From: Bacteroidales bacterium | GTDB lineage: Bacteria; Bacteroidota; Bacteroidia; Bacteroidales; UBA932 | Reading direction: 5' to 3' | DNA length: 64,000 nt | Assembly (NCBI GenBank): GCA_017631875.1 | Contig: JAGBSL010000003.1 | Span: 1-64,000, forward strand | In this document: in pieces, positions 49,721-59,700 of the stretch | How positions within the stretch are numbered: position 1 is the stretch's first letter | Layout: every line of letters starts with the position of its first letter | Notes under the pieces: generated by a model | The model's database searches: none | Told to the model about the DNA's origin: nothing | The model's input: only the letters and a program-made list of their open reading frames with translations | Position numbers and translations under genes: made by a program

Positions 49721-50530
49721 CTATTTTTTGAAACGATCGTTGAAGAACTGGAACTGGTACTTCACAGCGTTGTACCAGTACTTCCAATTATGCTGTCCTG
49801 GTCTCACGTAGAAATCGTGAGGGATTTCCTCTTCCAAGAGTTTTTTGTGCAGGTTGCAGTTCACCTCGTAGAAGAAATCGCCTGTGCCGCAGTCGAAGAT
49901 GATGTTCATGCCCGGCTGGATAAGGTGGGTCATGTTGATCACGGTGTTGTTCTCCCAGTTCTCAGGATGCTCCTGGATGGTTCCGAGGCGCTTTGCTATG
50001 TCCCAGTTCTCAGGGAAAGGACGGAAGTCCACTCCACCCGACATGCTGCCGGCCGAGCCGAACACATCCTGATGCCTGATGGCAACATAAAGGGCTCCGT
50101 GTCCTCCCATGGAGTTACCTGTAATAGCCCTTCCGGACTTGTCTGCCAGAGTCTTGTAGCGCTTGTCCATGAATGAAACCAGCTCTTTTGACACGAAAGT
50201 CTCATACTTATACTCCGGCATGATCGGTGAGTCGAAATACCAGCTGCTGAAACCTCCGTCCGGCACGACCACGATGACGTCATAACGGTCCGCAAGGCGT
50301 CCCAGATGGCCGTCGTAAGTCCACCTGTCGATGTGGTTGTCACTGTATCCATGGAGAATATACACCACAGGGTAGTCATTGCCCTTCCAGTATCCGTCCG
50401 GAGTAATCACTGTAGCAGGAATGTCCTTGTTCATGGACTCGCTATAGACAAAAACTTCTTTTTGTCTATAAGCAGAAGCAAAATGGCAGAGCATCAACAG
50501 CCCTGCCATCATAATAAACCTTTTCATCAT
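49721..50530 (-). CDS. Secreted esterase (feruloyl/acetyl esterase-like)
   Basis: 269 residues, signal peptide (MMKRFIMMAGLLMLCHFASA). Alpha/beta-hydrolase of the PF00756 (esterase D, antigen 85) type: YPVVYILHGYSDNHIDRWTY, VVVPDGGFSSWYFDSP, nucleophile in GNSMGGHGALYVA, Asp in IIFDCGTGDFF and His in RPGQHNWKYW. Family members cleave ferulate, acetate or other ester groups on plant polysaccharides. First gene of a two-gene unit with the SGNH hydrolase. Two adjacent ATGs (50530 and 50527) are possible starts. Confidence 0.88.
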   Translation of the reverse strand: MMKRFIMMAGLLMLCHFASAYRQKEVFVYSESMNKDIPATVITPDGYWKGNDYPVVYILHGYSDNHIDRWTYDGHLGRLADRYDVIVVVPDGGFSSWYFDSPIMPEYKYETFVSKELVSFMDKRYKTLADKSGRAITGNSMGGHGALYVAIRHQDVFGSAGSMSGGVDFRPFPENWDIAKRLGTIQEHPENWENNTVINMTHLIQPGMNIIFDCGTGDFFYEVNCNLHKKLLEEEIPHDFYVRPGQHNWKYWYNAVKYQFQFFNDRFKK

Positions 50531-50581
50531 ATCTCGATAGTGCTGTTGAACATGTAAATATAGCACTATTTTTCAAGATAT

Positions 50582-52033
50582 CTAAAATCTGCCTGTCACA
50601 CTTTCTGCTGCGATCATGCCCTTGCGGAAAGCTGCCTTTCTCTTCGCAAGAGACATTGTAGAGGCCGCAGGATTGATTGCTGCGATGCCGCGGAATGTCG
50701 GCAGAGCCGAAGTCTCAGTGAAGCACATGTACTGTCCGTCCACCTCAGCGGCATAGAACATAGAAACGAACTTCGGATAGTTCGGAGTGTTGACACCATA
50801 CCTTACAAGGGCACGCTGGCCGTCGTCAAGGACACCGGCAATGGCGATGCCGTAGTTGCCGTCTGTAACCGTATAGAAGTTATCATCCACGTCTCCACCG
50901 AGGAAATACATGTTAACAGTGGCATCATACTCCTCCAGGTAGCAGTTCTCCTGCACCAGCTGAGCATAGAATGTAAGGTCATTGCGCTCCTTGCTGTATT
51001 CCACATCCACAGGAATATCCTCGAATCCCTCATATCCGAACATCCAGAACGACTTGTTGGTCACATGCCTTGAGAGAGTGACGTTCATCTCGACGCCGTT
51101 CTCACCGACTATGGTCCAGTCGCCGATCCATGCCTTGTACTCCTCTGTAGGGATCTGTTCCTTAACCTCGAACACTTCTGAGGTTGCATAGAGTCCGCTG
51201 ACCTTGCCTTCCGGAGTGATACCGAGAGCTACCGCCATATAGTATCCCGGATCAAGATCGAAAGCATCAGATGCAGAACCGGAATAAAGCAGTTCCGCTA
51301 CTGTATGATTTGTTCCATAGTAGTCATTGTATTCATCAATGTACGCCACCATGTCTTCCGCAAACAATACAGCCATATCGTAGAGGTCATTCACATCCCA
51401 CAGGCTTGCATACACAACAGTAATCGCGTATGTGTTGCGGTCTGTGCTGTTCACAGTGATGACATTGTCATACTCCTGACCATTGACGACTCCCTCGCCT
51501 ACATAATTCACTGTCCATGCCTTGTTGACCTTCATACCATTGACAACCTCACCACCGCCTGTGTTTCCACCACCTCCGGTGTTGCCTCCGTCGTCAGAAA
51601 GAATGGTCTCGAACTCCACTGATGCAGAGCTGCCATAGACCTTTCCGTCAGCAGAAAGACCGAAGGCGATGTATTTGTACGAGGTTCCCGGAGTGAGTTC
51701 CTTGAGCACAGTCACATAGCTCTTGGACCTGCGCAGTCCCTCGTCAGACTCTCCGTTCATATAAGCCTCGACGGCCATATTGATCAGATCCTCCTCGTCA
51801 CCGGCCACGACCTCAGTCAGGAAACCGTACCAGGTGTCACTCTTGTCTCCGTTATGCGTCACCTTGATCTTCGCAGAGGTGTAGGTGATGTCCTCAACAT
51901 CGACCACAAGCTCCAGAGCCTCATTCAGCTGAGGCTCCTGCTCCCCACCCTGAGGATCCTTTCCGCACGCAAAGACAGCCATGACCGCCATCGCAGCCAG
52001 GACTGTCTTGAGTATTGCTTTTGTTATCTTCAT
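50582..52033 (-). CDS. Large lipoprotein of unknown function
   Basis: 483 residues, lipobox VFAC (near residue 23). Residues 40-145 form a fibronectin-III-like domain (VVDVEDITYTSAKIKVTHNG, then LKELTPGTSYKYIAFGLSAD). A glycine linker (GGNTGGGGNTGGG) leads to a second region with a similar strand pair (YYMAVALGITPEGKVSGLYA) and a C-terminal beta domain (AWIGDWTIVGENGVEMNVTL). This layout occurs in surface lipoproteins of Bacteroidota near BACON proteins; I know no activity. It is the last gene of the minus-strand lipoprotein run, separated by a 174-nt gap with paired hairpins. Confidence 0.8.
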   Translation of the reverse strand: MKITKAILKTVLAAMAVMAVFACGKDPQGGEQEPQLNEALELVVDVEDITYTSAKIKVTHNGDKSDTWYGFLTEVVAGDEEDLINMAVEAYMNGESDEGLRRSKSYVTVLKELTPGTSYKYIAFGLSADGKVYGSSASVEFETILSDDGGNTGGGGNTGGGEVVNGMKVNKAWTVNYVGEGVVNGQEYDNVITVNSTDRNTYAITVVYASLWDVNDLYDMAVLFAEDMVAYIDEYNDYYGTNHTVAELLYSGSASDAFDLDPGYYMAVALGITPEGKVSGLYATSEVFEVKEQIPTEEYKAWIGDWTIVGENGVEMNVTLSRHVTNKSFWMFGYEGFEDIPVDVEYSKERNDLTFYAQLVQENCYLEEYDATVNMYFLGGDVDDNFYTVTDGNYGIAIAGVLDDGQRALVRYGVNTPNYPKFVSMFYAAEVDGQYMCFTETSALPTFRGIAAINPAASTMSLAKRKAAFRKGMIAAESVTGRF

Positions 52034-52091
52034 AAACTATCTGTAATTAACTTTTCGTGTATCGGGCCTGCCGTTTCAGACTCACTGCAGA

Positions 52092-52198
52092 GCTGTGACA
52101 CATTTTGTCGATTTCTTGTCACAGCGCTCCCCGAAAACGATCATTTCGGGCCTTTTCACCCACCGCTGTGACACTTTTTCCCACTTTTCTGTCACAGC
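52092..52198. repeat. Paired GCTGTGACA/TGTCACAGC inverted repeats
   Basis: GCTGTGACA (52092-52100) with TGTCACAGC (52117-52125), and again GCTGTGACA (52165-52173) with TGTCACAGC (52190-52198). Both pairs have 25-nt start spacing and unrelated loops. A CCGAAA/TTTCGG hairpin lies between them. The set fills the gap between two lipoprotein genes. Confidence 0.85.
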
Positions 52199-52207
52199 TC
52201 TAAAGCA

Positions 52208-54964
52208 CTATTTCTGCTTCTTGTAGATGGCTACTGCATTTTCTGCTTTGGTTGCATTTGCATTAGTAGTCGCATATGCAGTAAATGTTGTTCCTCCTGT
52301 GCTGTTGAACTTGATAAGTCTAGTTGATGTAATGGTAGCATCGCCATCGGCAGCATTAATATCAATTGTCCAAGAAGTTGCAGCATTGACAGCATAACTT
52401 GTCGCCCTCATCTTAAGACCAGATGAGTAATACAAACGATAACCTGTATCCTTATATGTAAAATCGAAAGCCATAGTTCCTTCGCTGACACCCGCCGAGA
52501 GGGTAAATACCTGTACTCCGGCCTCTTCTACATCATAGATTACATTACCTGTCTTAGAAATTGTGGCCGCAGGGAAACTTGTAGCAGAAGTTGAGGTAGG
52601 GCAGGCGATCGCTTTATCTGCATTCAGAGCAACGATGATAACCTCGTCACCGATTGCCAGTGTTGAAGCATCGGTAACTAGTTCATAGCCAAGTTTGTTG
52701 GCTGGATTGATACCCTGCTGAACAGTCACGACAACCGATGTCATGCCATAAGTGAATGTAACCTCGGCCTCACGAGCCTCAGACGATGTGTTCTCTGAAG
52801 CAAAAGTCACTGTTGCCTGATTACCTCCATTATATGAAAGCTCTGCAAAGTCGTTCTCTGTCATTACAGCTGTAACAGCCTCAGGAACGACGATGTTACC
52901 ATTGTTCTTTGTTGTAACCTCAATCGCCACTGTTCCACTTGTATATTCTGCAGCAACACCAGCCGAGGCCTTGAGTCCGTAATGGCCCTTGTAGATCGAA
53001 GGATATGTGCTGCTACCGCCCTTGCCCTTAGTGGAAGAGGTAACGACTGTAGTAACAGTTACCACATCACCGACTTCAAGACCTATAGAAGTATCGCCAT
53101 AAACTTTATCACCGGCATCGGTATAAAGATATGTGACAGTTGCTACATTTGTACCATCGGTAAGTTTGAATGTACCGCTGCTTGAAGATGTCATCTCAGT
53201 GATCCTACCGGTAATCTTATAGGCCACATTCTCATCCTTACCCTTTGTCATAAACTCAGCAATAGTAATCTCCTCTGGCGCGCCCTTCTGAAGAACGTTG
53301 AATGTCCATGTGAGGTCTTCCTTACCTTCGAGTGATGCTGTGATTGTAACGACTGCCTCACGCTTTGCTCCTGTGTTTGCTTCTGCTGTGTAAGTAAGGC
53401 GATTCTTAGCGGCATCGTAAGCGACGTTCAGCCACTGAGCCTCTGTAGACGGTGTAATAGTCCAGTCGCCTACATAGTTGAAAACTACCTCGCTGATAGC
53501 AGTTGCTTCTGCAGCGCCTTCCTCGGCAATTACAACTGGTTCATCAGAGTCTGGAACTGTTACATTTGCTGGTACAGTAGGAATTTCACCTGTGACTCCA
53601 CCATGCTTATATATACAGATTGCCTGATTTGCACTTGTTCCGCTATAGAAATACTTTGACGAATTGTAGTAGCGGATCATGCAGTCCTTATAATCACCGT
53701 CAATGTTCTTCACTGTAGCATCACCGCTCTCTGCATCAATAGTGATGGCAAAAGAGGTATTCAAATCAACATATGCCTGATTAATAAGATAGCGTGAAGT
53801 CTTGTTGTTCGAAACGAGGAACTTGGCCCTTCCCTCATCGTAGAAAGAGAAAGTACCAGCTGCTGATCCAGTCACCAGAGTGAATGATTGAACATTCTCA
53901 TTGACAATCAGATAGTCCTGATATTTAGATATTGCAACCGCGTCACGACGTGTATTAGTCGCTGTTTCCGAACCATTACTATACAGTTTCTTGCTGAGAG
54001 CCATGTCATAATCCTTCGCTACAATGGCCACAACATCACCCTCCTTGAGAGTTGAAGCGTCCTTGACCAGGATCCACTTATCGATTGATTCAACTTCTGC
54101 CATGTTCACACCCAAACGTGTCACATTGCCTTTCTCGAAGGCAAGACTCTTCTCTGCTGGAATAGCGCCATTCTTGATGTAGATCTTCTTGTTTGTGAGG
54201 ACTGTAACGGTGTAAGCATCACCTGCCTCGAGAGTTGTAGGAAGGACTGTAAAATACACGTCGGTTGACGATGTTGTGTTTACTGTCACGTTGTCAACAC
54301 CCTCTGCTACTTCGAACTCCTTTGGCGCAGCAAGGTCACCTGTTATTGTTCCTGCGAGAGACTTGCCATCGGCTGTGAAGATCACCTGCTCTACCTGGTC
54401 ACCTTCCTCGAGAGTGAAGTTCTTTAGTGTCATCTTCACTACCGCTGCCATGCGGGTGAATCTTACCATCTGAGCCTCTGTAGGCTGTGCGTTTGCAGAC
54501 ACAACCTCTGAAACCATGAGGTCCGCATTAGGGTCGTATGAACCTTCTGCCATTGTCTGGACTGCTGGAAGGCTGAGGGTTGCGGCACCGAGGCCTGTAG
54601 CGCTTACATATCCGCTTGCAGGATAGATTGTAACGTAATCGTATGACTCCTTGCCTGGATTGGCTGTAAATTCCGCTGTGATGTGCGCCTTACCGTCAAC
54701 CTTTGCATAAGTCACTGAGGCAGCTGCTGCAAGAGCGTCAGTCTGCTCAAGGACTGCGAATGTCTCATTCTCGCCCCATGCAAACGCCGGAGCCTTACCT
54801 GACGCGTCTACCGATGTCTTTGTATCTGCAGCACCTGCCACGAAAGTAACCTGAACTGTTTCTCCATTTACAGGAAGTTCCTCCTGCATTTCCTTCTGAC
54901 ATGCCACTGCTCCCATTGCAGCTGCTGCAACAAGAGCCCAACTCTTTAATATCCTTTTCATCAT
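52208..54964 (-). CDS. Fimbrillin-like lipoprotein with BACON-type and repeat domains
   Basis: 918 residues, lipobox GAVAC. The N-terminal 290 residues resemble a fimbrillin family domain (VQVTFVAGAADTKTSVDASG with AFAWGENETFAVL, then FTRMAAVVKMTLKNF and DVYFTVLPTTLEAGDAYTVT). Then come three modules: a beta region (about 300-455) starting DKWILVKDASTLKEGDVVAI, a BACON-like domain (about 480-570), and an OB-like domain (about 570-690; AEFMTKGKDENVAYKITGRI). A second BACON-like unit and a repeat of the first beta module (LVTDASTLAIGDEVIIVALN, about 780-918) close it. The internal repeat shows module duplication. Likely a surface-displayed binding protein. The first codon with frame is a TTG at 54973; the ATG at 54964 is preferred. 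Confidence 0.8.
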   Translation of the reverse strand: MMKRILKSWALVAAAAMGAVACQKEMQEELPVNGETVQVTFVAGAADTKTSVDASGKAPAFAWGENETFAVLEQTDALAAAASVTYAKVDGKAHITAEFTANPGKESYDYVTIYPASGYVSATGLGAATLSLPAVQTMAEGSYDPNADLMVSEVVSANAQPTEAQMVRFTRMAAVVKMTLKNFTLEEGDQVEQVIFTADGKSLAGTITGDLAAPKEFEVAEGVDNVTVNTTSSTDVYFTVLPTTLEAGDAYTVTVLTNKKIYIKNGAIPAEKSLAFEKGNVTRLGVNMAEVESIDKWILVKDASTLKEGDVVAIVAKDYDMALSKKLYSNGSETATNTRRDAVAISKYQDYLIVNENVQSFTLVTGSAAGTFSFYDEGRAKFLVSNNKTSRYLINQAYVDLNTSFAITIDAESGDATVKNIDGDYKDCMIRYYNSSKYFYSGTSANQAICIYKHGGVTGEIPTVPANVTVPDSDEPVVIAEEGAAEATAISEVVFNYVGDWTITPSTEAQWLNVAYDAAKNRLTYTAEANTGAKREAVVTITASLEGKEDLTWTFNVLQKGAPEEITIAEFMTKGKDENVAYKITGRITEMTSSSSGTFKLTDGTNVATVTYLYTDAGDKVYGDTSIGLEVGDVVTVTTVVTSSTKGKGGSSTYPSIYKGHYGLKASAGVAAEYTSGTVAIEVTTKNNGNIVVPEAVTAVMTENDFAELSYNGGNQATVTFASENTSSEAREAEVTFTYGMTSVVVTVQQGINPANKLGYELVTDASTLAIGDEVIIVALNADKAIACPTSTSATSFPAATISKTGNVIYDVEEAGVQVFTLSAGVSEGTMAFDFTYKDTGYRLYYSSGLKMRATSYAVNAATSWTIDINAADGDATITSTRLIKFNSTGGTTFTAYATTNANATKAENAVAIYKKQK

Positions 54965-54981
54965 CTGATTCAATTTAAGGG

Positions 54982-55128
54982 TTAAAGATCGAAATCCGGA
55001 TCAAGATATTCAGAATCCTGACCAGGGTCACCCGGATCGCCATAGGAGCCCGCCAAAACACACTGCTCGACCTGCATCTGCATTACCTCGATGCAAGGAG
55101 CCTCATAAAGCTCATTCAGTTTTTTCAT
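54982..55128 (-). CDS. 48-residue peptide gene in the lipoprotein operon
   Basis: A small ORF between two lipoprotein genes, 22 nt after one and 17 nt before the next, on the same strand. The peptide begins MKKLNELYEAPCIEVMQMQV, continues EQCVLAGSYGDPGDPGQDSE and ends YLDPDFDL. The pattern (basic start, xAPxIEVxxMxxEQ core, then a Gly/Pro/Asp-rich acidic tail) resembles short proteins found next to fimbrillin-type genes in Bacteroidales, which have no established function that I know of. Two Cys are present. There is no signal peptide. Confidence 0.68.
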   Translation of the reverse strand: MKKLNELYEAPCIEVMQMQVEQCVLAGSYGDPGDPGQDSEYLDPDFDL

Positions 55129-55150
55129 AATCCATCTGTATTAGTTGTTA

Positions 55151-56770
55151 TTAATTATTTTCCTTCACACATCTTACCGATGCCGCGCAGCATTTCGCTC
55201 CGTATGAATACCAGGCTGCAGCCTCTGCCGGATCGAGTATCGGATAGATTCCGTAATAGACTTCATTGTAAGCCACGAAAAGGTTTGCCGCCTTGCCGAA
55301 GCCCTTTGCCTCGCTGCCGAAGGTCTCGGCTGTCCAATAGAGAAGTTTCTCGCTGGTCTCTCCCATGAGGCCTGAAACGTCAAGGTTTCCTGAACTTGGG
55401 AAAAAGTCGCCGTTTCCGCCCTTCCATGTCCATCCGTATGCTTCCTTCTCCCATGAGCGGCCCTCATATGAGGCTGCATATCCCTCAGGGATCTCACCGA
55501 ACGCTCCGTATGGAGGCACCGCCCATCCCGGAGGGCATGGGTCGAAGATGGTCTTGTAGTCAGCTCCCTCGACTGCATATCCCCAAAGGTCAGACTGCGA
55601 CTGCATCATGTATCCGTTCTGTCCAGGAAGATCCTGCTGCAAATACCAGTCGAACACATATTCTCCGATAGGGATGTCGGTGCGGCAGCCAAGGAATGTG
55701 GTCGGGTGCTGCACTGCGTATTCAATGTTGCCCGGAGCCTGGAGAGCCACTGGAGCGACGCTTATGTATTCCCATGAAAGGAGTCCGTCGCCGGTCTGGG
55801 TGTTGTTGATGTTGACCAGCTCGCGAGCGGCATAGATCTGCTCTTCCTTCGCATAATACTCCTCTTCTGTCTCCATCAGGTATCCGTCATCGTCATAAAC
55901 ATGGTAAGGCACCTCAATGTATGGTGCAGAAGACGGCAGGAACGGATCCTTGCGGCCCCACTGGTAGAGAAGGCCTCTGTTGGCCACGTCGTCAGGGTTG
56001 TTGTTGAGGGCTCCGAGGTTGCGGTCCATCCATGTCAGGCCGTTGCCCTTGGAAGTCTTGACGATCTCGTCAGACACCCAGATATGCCAGCTCCAGAGGA
56101 TATCGCCTTCTGCATTATGGATGGTGATGAGGGCATTTCCCTGGATCTCTCCGGTAGAAAAATACACGGCCTTCTCTTCCGGAGAATATACCGGAGCACC
56201 TGAGATGATCTTGGTGCTGCGTGTCTTGTCCGCATCGAAGGTAGACTCCCATGCGAGGTCGGCATACGCCGCATCTGTAATCTCAAGACCATGATATCCG
56301 CCGTAGAATGTGTTGCCGTCGTCGGCTCCGTTTCCCTTGACTGAAGCATCGAACTTATACGATCCATTGGTTGTGGCAATGTAGCAGTTTGCTGTTCCGT
56401 GTGCCGAAAGGTCCTCTGTAGATGCACCCGACTGAAGGAGCTTGAAACGTGCCTTTGCGACGTCAGGCTTGGTGCCGGCAAGCACCTCAACCACCGCAAG
56501 GCGGCTTTCCTCATATATGTTCTCGTCTACATAGAAGGTCACGGCGTTGCCGTCCACGCTTACGTCAACCCAGTCTTCCTGGCAGAACACTTCCCAGTCT
56601 TCACGGTTTGTCGCTACGAATATGGTCTTGTCACCGCCCTCCTCCGAAACGACTGCCGAAAGGGACGACAGCTTCACGGAAGCGAAGTCCGCTTCGGGAA
56701 TGAGGACTTCCGCCGGTTTGGTGCAGGCCGCTGTCAGAAGGGCTGTTATTATGTATATAGTCTTTTTCAT
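55151..56770 (-). CDS. BACON-domain lipoprotein with FISUMP domain
   Basis: 539 residues, lipobox LTAAC. A BACON domain (about 30-115; VSEEGGDKTIFVATNREDWE, then VDVSVDGNAVTFYV) leads into a region ending in SWHIWVSDEIV and GLTWMDRNLGALNNNP. From there it matches the FISUMP (Fibrobacter succinogenes major paralogous) domain: GLLYQWGRKDPF, KTIFDPCPPGWAVPPYGAFG, and the final AASVRCVKE. FISUMP proteins are cell-surface proteins; BACON domains probably bind carbohydrate or mucin. It starts 2 nt after the LRR gene's stop, so the operon is tight here. Confidence 0.88.
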   Translation of the reverse strand: MKKTIYIITALLTAACTKPAEVLIPEADFASVKLSSLSAVVSEEGGDKTIFVATNREDWEVFCQEDWVDVSVDGNAVTFYVDENIYEESRLAVVEVLAGTKPDVAKARFKLLQSGASTEDLSAHGTANCYIATTNGSYKFDASVKGNGADDGNTFYGGYHGLEITDAAYADLAWESTFDADKTRSTKIISGAPVYSPEEKAVYFSTGEIQGNALITIHNAEGDILWSWHIWVSDEIVKTSKGNGLTWMDRNLGALNNNPDDVANRGLLYQWGRKDPFLPSSAPYIEVPYHVYDDDGYLMETEEEYYAKEEQIYAARELVNINNTQTGDGLLSWEYISVAPVALQAPGNIEYAVQHPTTFLGCRTDIPIGEYVFDWYLQQDLPGQNGYMMQSQSDLWGYAVEGADYKTIFDPCPPGWAVPPYGAFGEIPEGYAASYEGRSWEKEAYGWTWKGGNGDFFPSSGNLDVSGLMGETSEKLLYWTAETFGSEAKGFGKAANLFVAYNEVYYGIYPILDPAEAAAWYSYGAKCCAASVRCVKENN

Positions 56771-56772
56771 GG

Positions 56773-59700
56773 TTATTTCCAGTCTATTGGGATTGCACTG
56801 TAATCATCGAGGCCGTCGCAGCCGGCAAAGCATTTCGCATGGGCTGAGGATGATGACGGAACTATCGGGAAGTCATCTCCCTTCACGCGCTCATAGATGT
56901 GAATCTTCTGGTCACCGACCACCGTGTATGGCGACTCTCCTGTGAGAGATGTGCAGCCATCAAAACAGTTATCGATGTAATTAATGCGTCTGACAGTATC
57001 GAAGAGGCCTGCAGGGAGGCTCTTGAGCGAAGAGCAGTTCATGAAGCACTCAGCGAAGGTGATGCTTGAAGTCTTGGTGCCTATCGCGCTGAAAAGATCC
57101 TCCGGAACACTCTCCAATGAAGCACAGTCTGCAAATGTTGCCTCAAACGACGTGACGGCAGGAAGACCGGCAAAGAGTCCTGAAGGCACGGTCTTCAATG
57201 ACGAGCACTCTGCAAAAAGGTCTTTCACCGAAGTCACCTTCTGGGCGGCAGGCAAGAGGTCAGCCGGAACTGTCTCCAATGACGAGCAGCCGCAGAATGT
57301 GCCCTGGAATCCTGTTGCGAGGGTGTTTTTTGCAAAAAGCCCTGCCGGAAGCGACTTAAGGGAGGTACAGCTTACGAAGGTGGCAGTGAACTTTGTCTTC
57401 GATCCAGCCAGAGCATCAAAGAGTCCCTCTGGGAGTTCTTCCAATGCTGTACAGTTCTCGAATGCGTATGCAAGAGAGCTCACAGATGTCGCCTCAGGGA
57501 ATATCGGTCCTTCGATAGTCTTGAGCGAAGCGCAGTTGCTGAAAAGCTCTTCAAATCCGCTTGATACAGATGTGTTGTATGCAAAGAGGCCTGCCGGGAT
57601 GGTCTCTATTCCCGAGCCGTTGAACATGTTCTTGAAGCCCGGAGAAGTAACCTTGGTGAATGTCTTGAAGAGGCCAGCAGGAACGGTCTTGAGGTTCTTG
57701 CAGTTTGCCAGCATATATGTAAAGTCAGCTGAAGAATAATCCCTCGCATCTGCGAAAAGGTCCTCTGGAATGCTCTCCAGTGCGGAATTCTCAAATGTAT
57801 ATACGAACTCGTATGCAAGTGTCAGACCGCCAAACAATCCTGAAGGGATCTGTCTGAGCGAGCTGCAATCGGCGAAGCAATATCTGAATGACTTAGCCGA
57901 TGTAAGGCCGTCGAACACACCCGGTTCGATCTCCGAGAGGGACTCGCATCCCTGGAACACGGCACCTATGGTCTTGACGTTTGAAAGGCCCTCGAAGATG
58001 CCCTTCTGGAGTCGTTTGACGCCAGTCTTATAGAATATGTACTCGAGATTTGTCACAGTACCGTTGTTCTTGAACATACCGGTAGGAATCTCGGTTACAG
58101 AGTCACATCCTGCGAACATGTACTTTATATCCAGAGCCGATGTTGCATTTGCCATCAGTCCGGCAGGGATTGACTTGAGGTTCACACATGCAGAGAATGC
58201 TCCTGTAAATACGGTAGCTGCAGACTGAGCGGCAAAAATTTCTTCCGGAATAGCAGAGATTGCAGTAGCTCCGAAGACGTAATCCATCTGCTTGACAGAA
58301 GGGCAGTTGCGGAACAGTCCTCCAGGAATCTCCTTCAGCTTTCCTGCAGACGCCAGCCCCTTCACCTCTTCAAAATTAGGAAGGGTGTTGGTTGTGATCA
58401 CATATCCGGTACCTGTGCCATAGAAGGTATATGAGAAGTCCTCTGCTGCAGTGCAGTTAGCGAAAAGGTCTGCTGGAATCTCCGAAATCGAACCCGAATG
58501 ACTGAAGCAGTCCTCGAAGTTCTTAGCCACTGTCGCATGTCTGAAAAGTCCTGAAGGGATCTCCTCAAGCGACTCGCAGCAGGAGAATGCACCGAGGAAT
58601 GATTTTACAGACGCGAACGATCCTGCGACATCATTAGGTATGGACTTGAGGTTGCTGCATCCCAGACACATGTCCACCAGGGTGGTACATCCCATCTTAC
58701 CCCATGAAATGACGTTCTGTAGCTCTGGCGAGATGTTGCTTCCGTCGCTGAACTCGAGAGACTTCGCCTGTCCGGTCATCTCGATTGTGTAAAGACCCGG
58801 TTCCTTGTAAACATGGGTAGGTCTGCGGCTGTCGAAGGTCTCCTTCGGCGATCCGTCGCCCCAATCCACAGTGACTGTGCCTCCTGTAGATGTCGTAAGC
58901 ACAGGTGCTCCAACAAGATAGAAATCCGGCTCCGAGATAAGTACCTCATATATAAGCTCTTCAGTATCAGGACCTATCTGACGTACATTGACCCTTGCAG
59001 TAGCACTATTGTCCTCATCACCGACTATTACCGCCATAGAACCCGTACGCTGATTGCCTCCGATATTGGACTGGATGGTGACCACAAGCTGATCCCCTTC
59101 TGAAGAAGCAGTGAACCAGTCGCTTCCATCAGTCTCGAATGTCCAGTCGAGTTCCGGATTGGATGTCACGGTAATAGCCTTTGCGTCTCCCTCGTCATCA
59201 GTCGCAACATTCTGCGAGCTAAGGCGCACGTATGCCGTTCCGTCCTGTCTCACGGTCAGCCAGTCAGAATCTCCTCCGGCCTTGATCTCGATCTCTGCTG
59301 TTCTCTGCAGGAAAGTCGTATTAGGGTCTGCCGTAAGCTTGAGCGCATTGCCTTCCTTTTCAATAAGAAGCCAGCTGCATGTGCAGTCAAAGTCCCACTC
59401 GTCCTGGTTGGTCTCGATGGCTATCATACTTTCAAGCGATGTGTATGCCTTGAAGTGCTGCTGGTTTTCAGCAAGACTGATCTCAGGCACGCCTGCGTGG
59501 TTCTGGGTCACAGTCAAAGTAACTGAAACCGCCTTGTCTCCTTCGCCGGCCTTGACTACAATTGTAGCCGACTGTGACTTGTCTGCCTCGTTCCTGTCTG
59601 CCTCCAGATAGAGGAAATACTCATCCTGACTCACCTCCAGCCAGTCATCTCCGTCAGCCTCATATGTCCATTCATCCTGATTGGTCAGGACGTCAATCGC

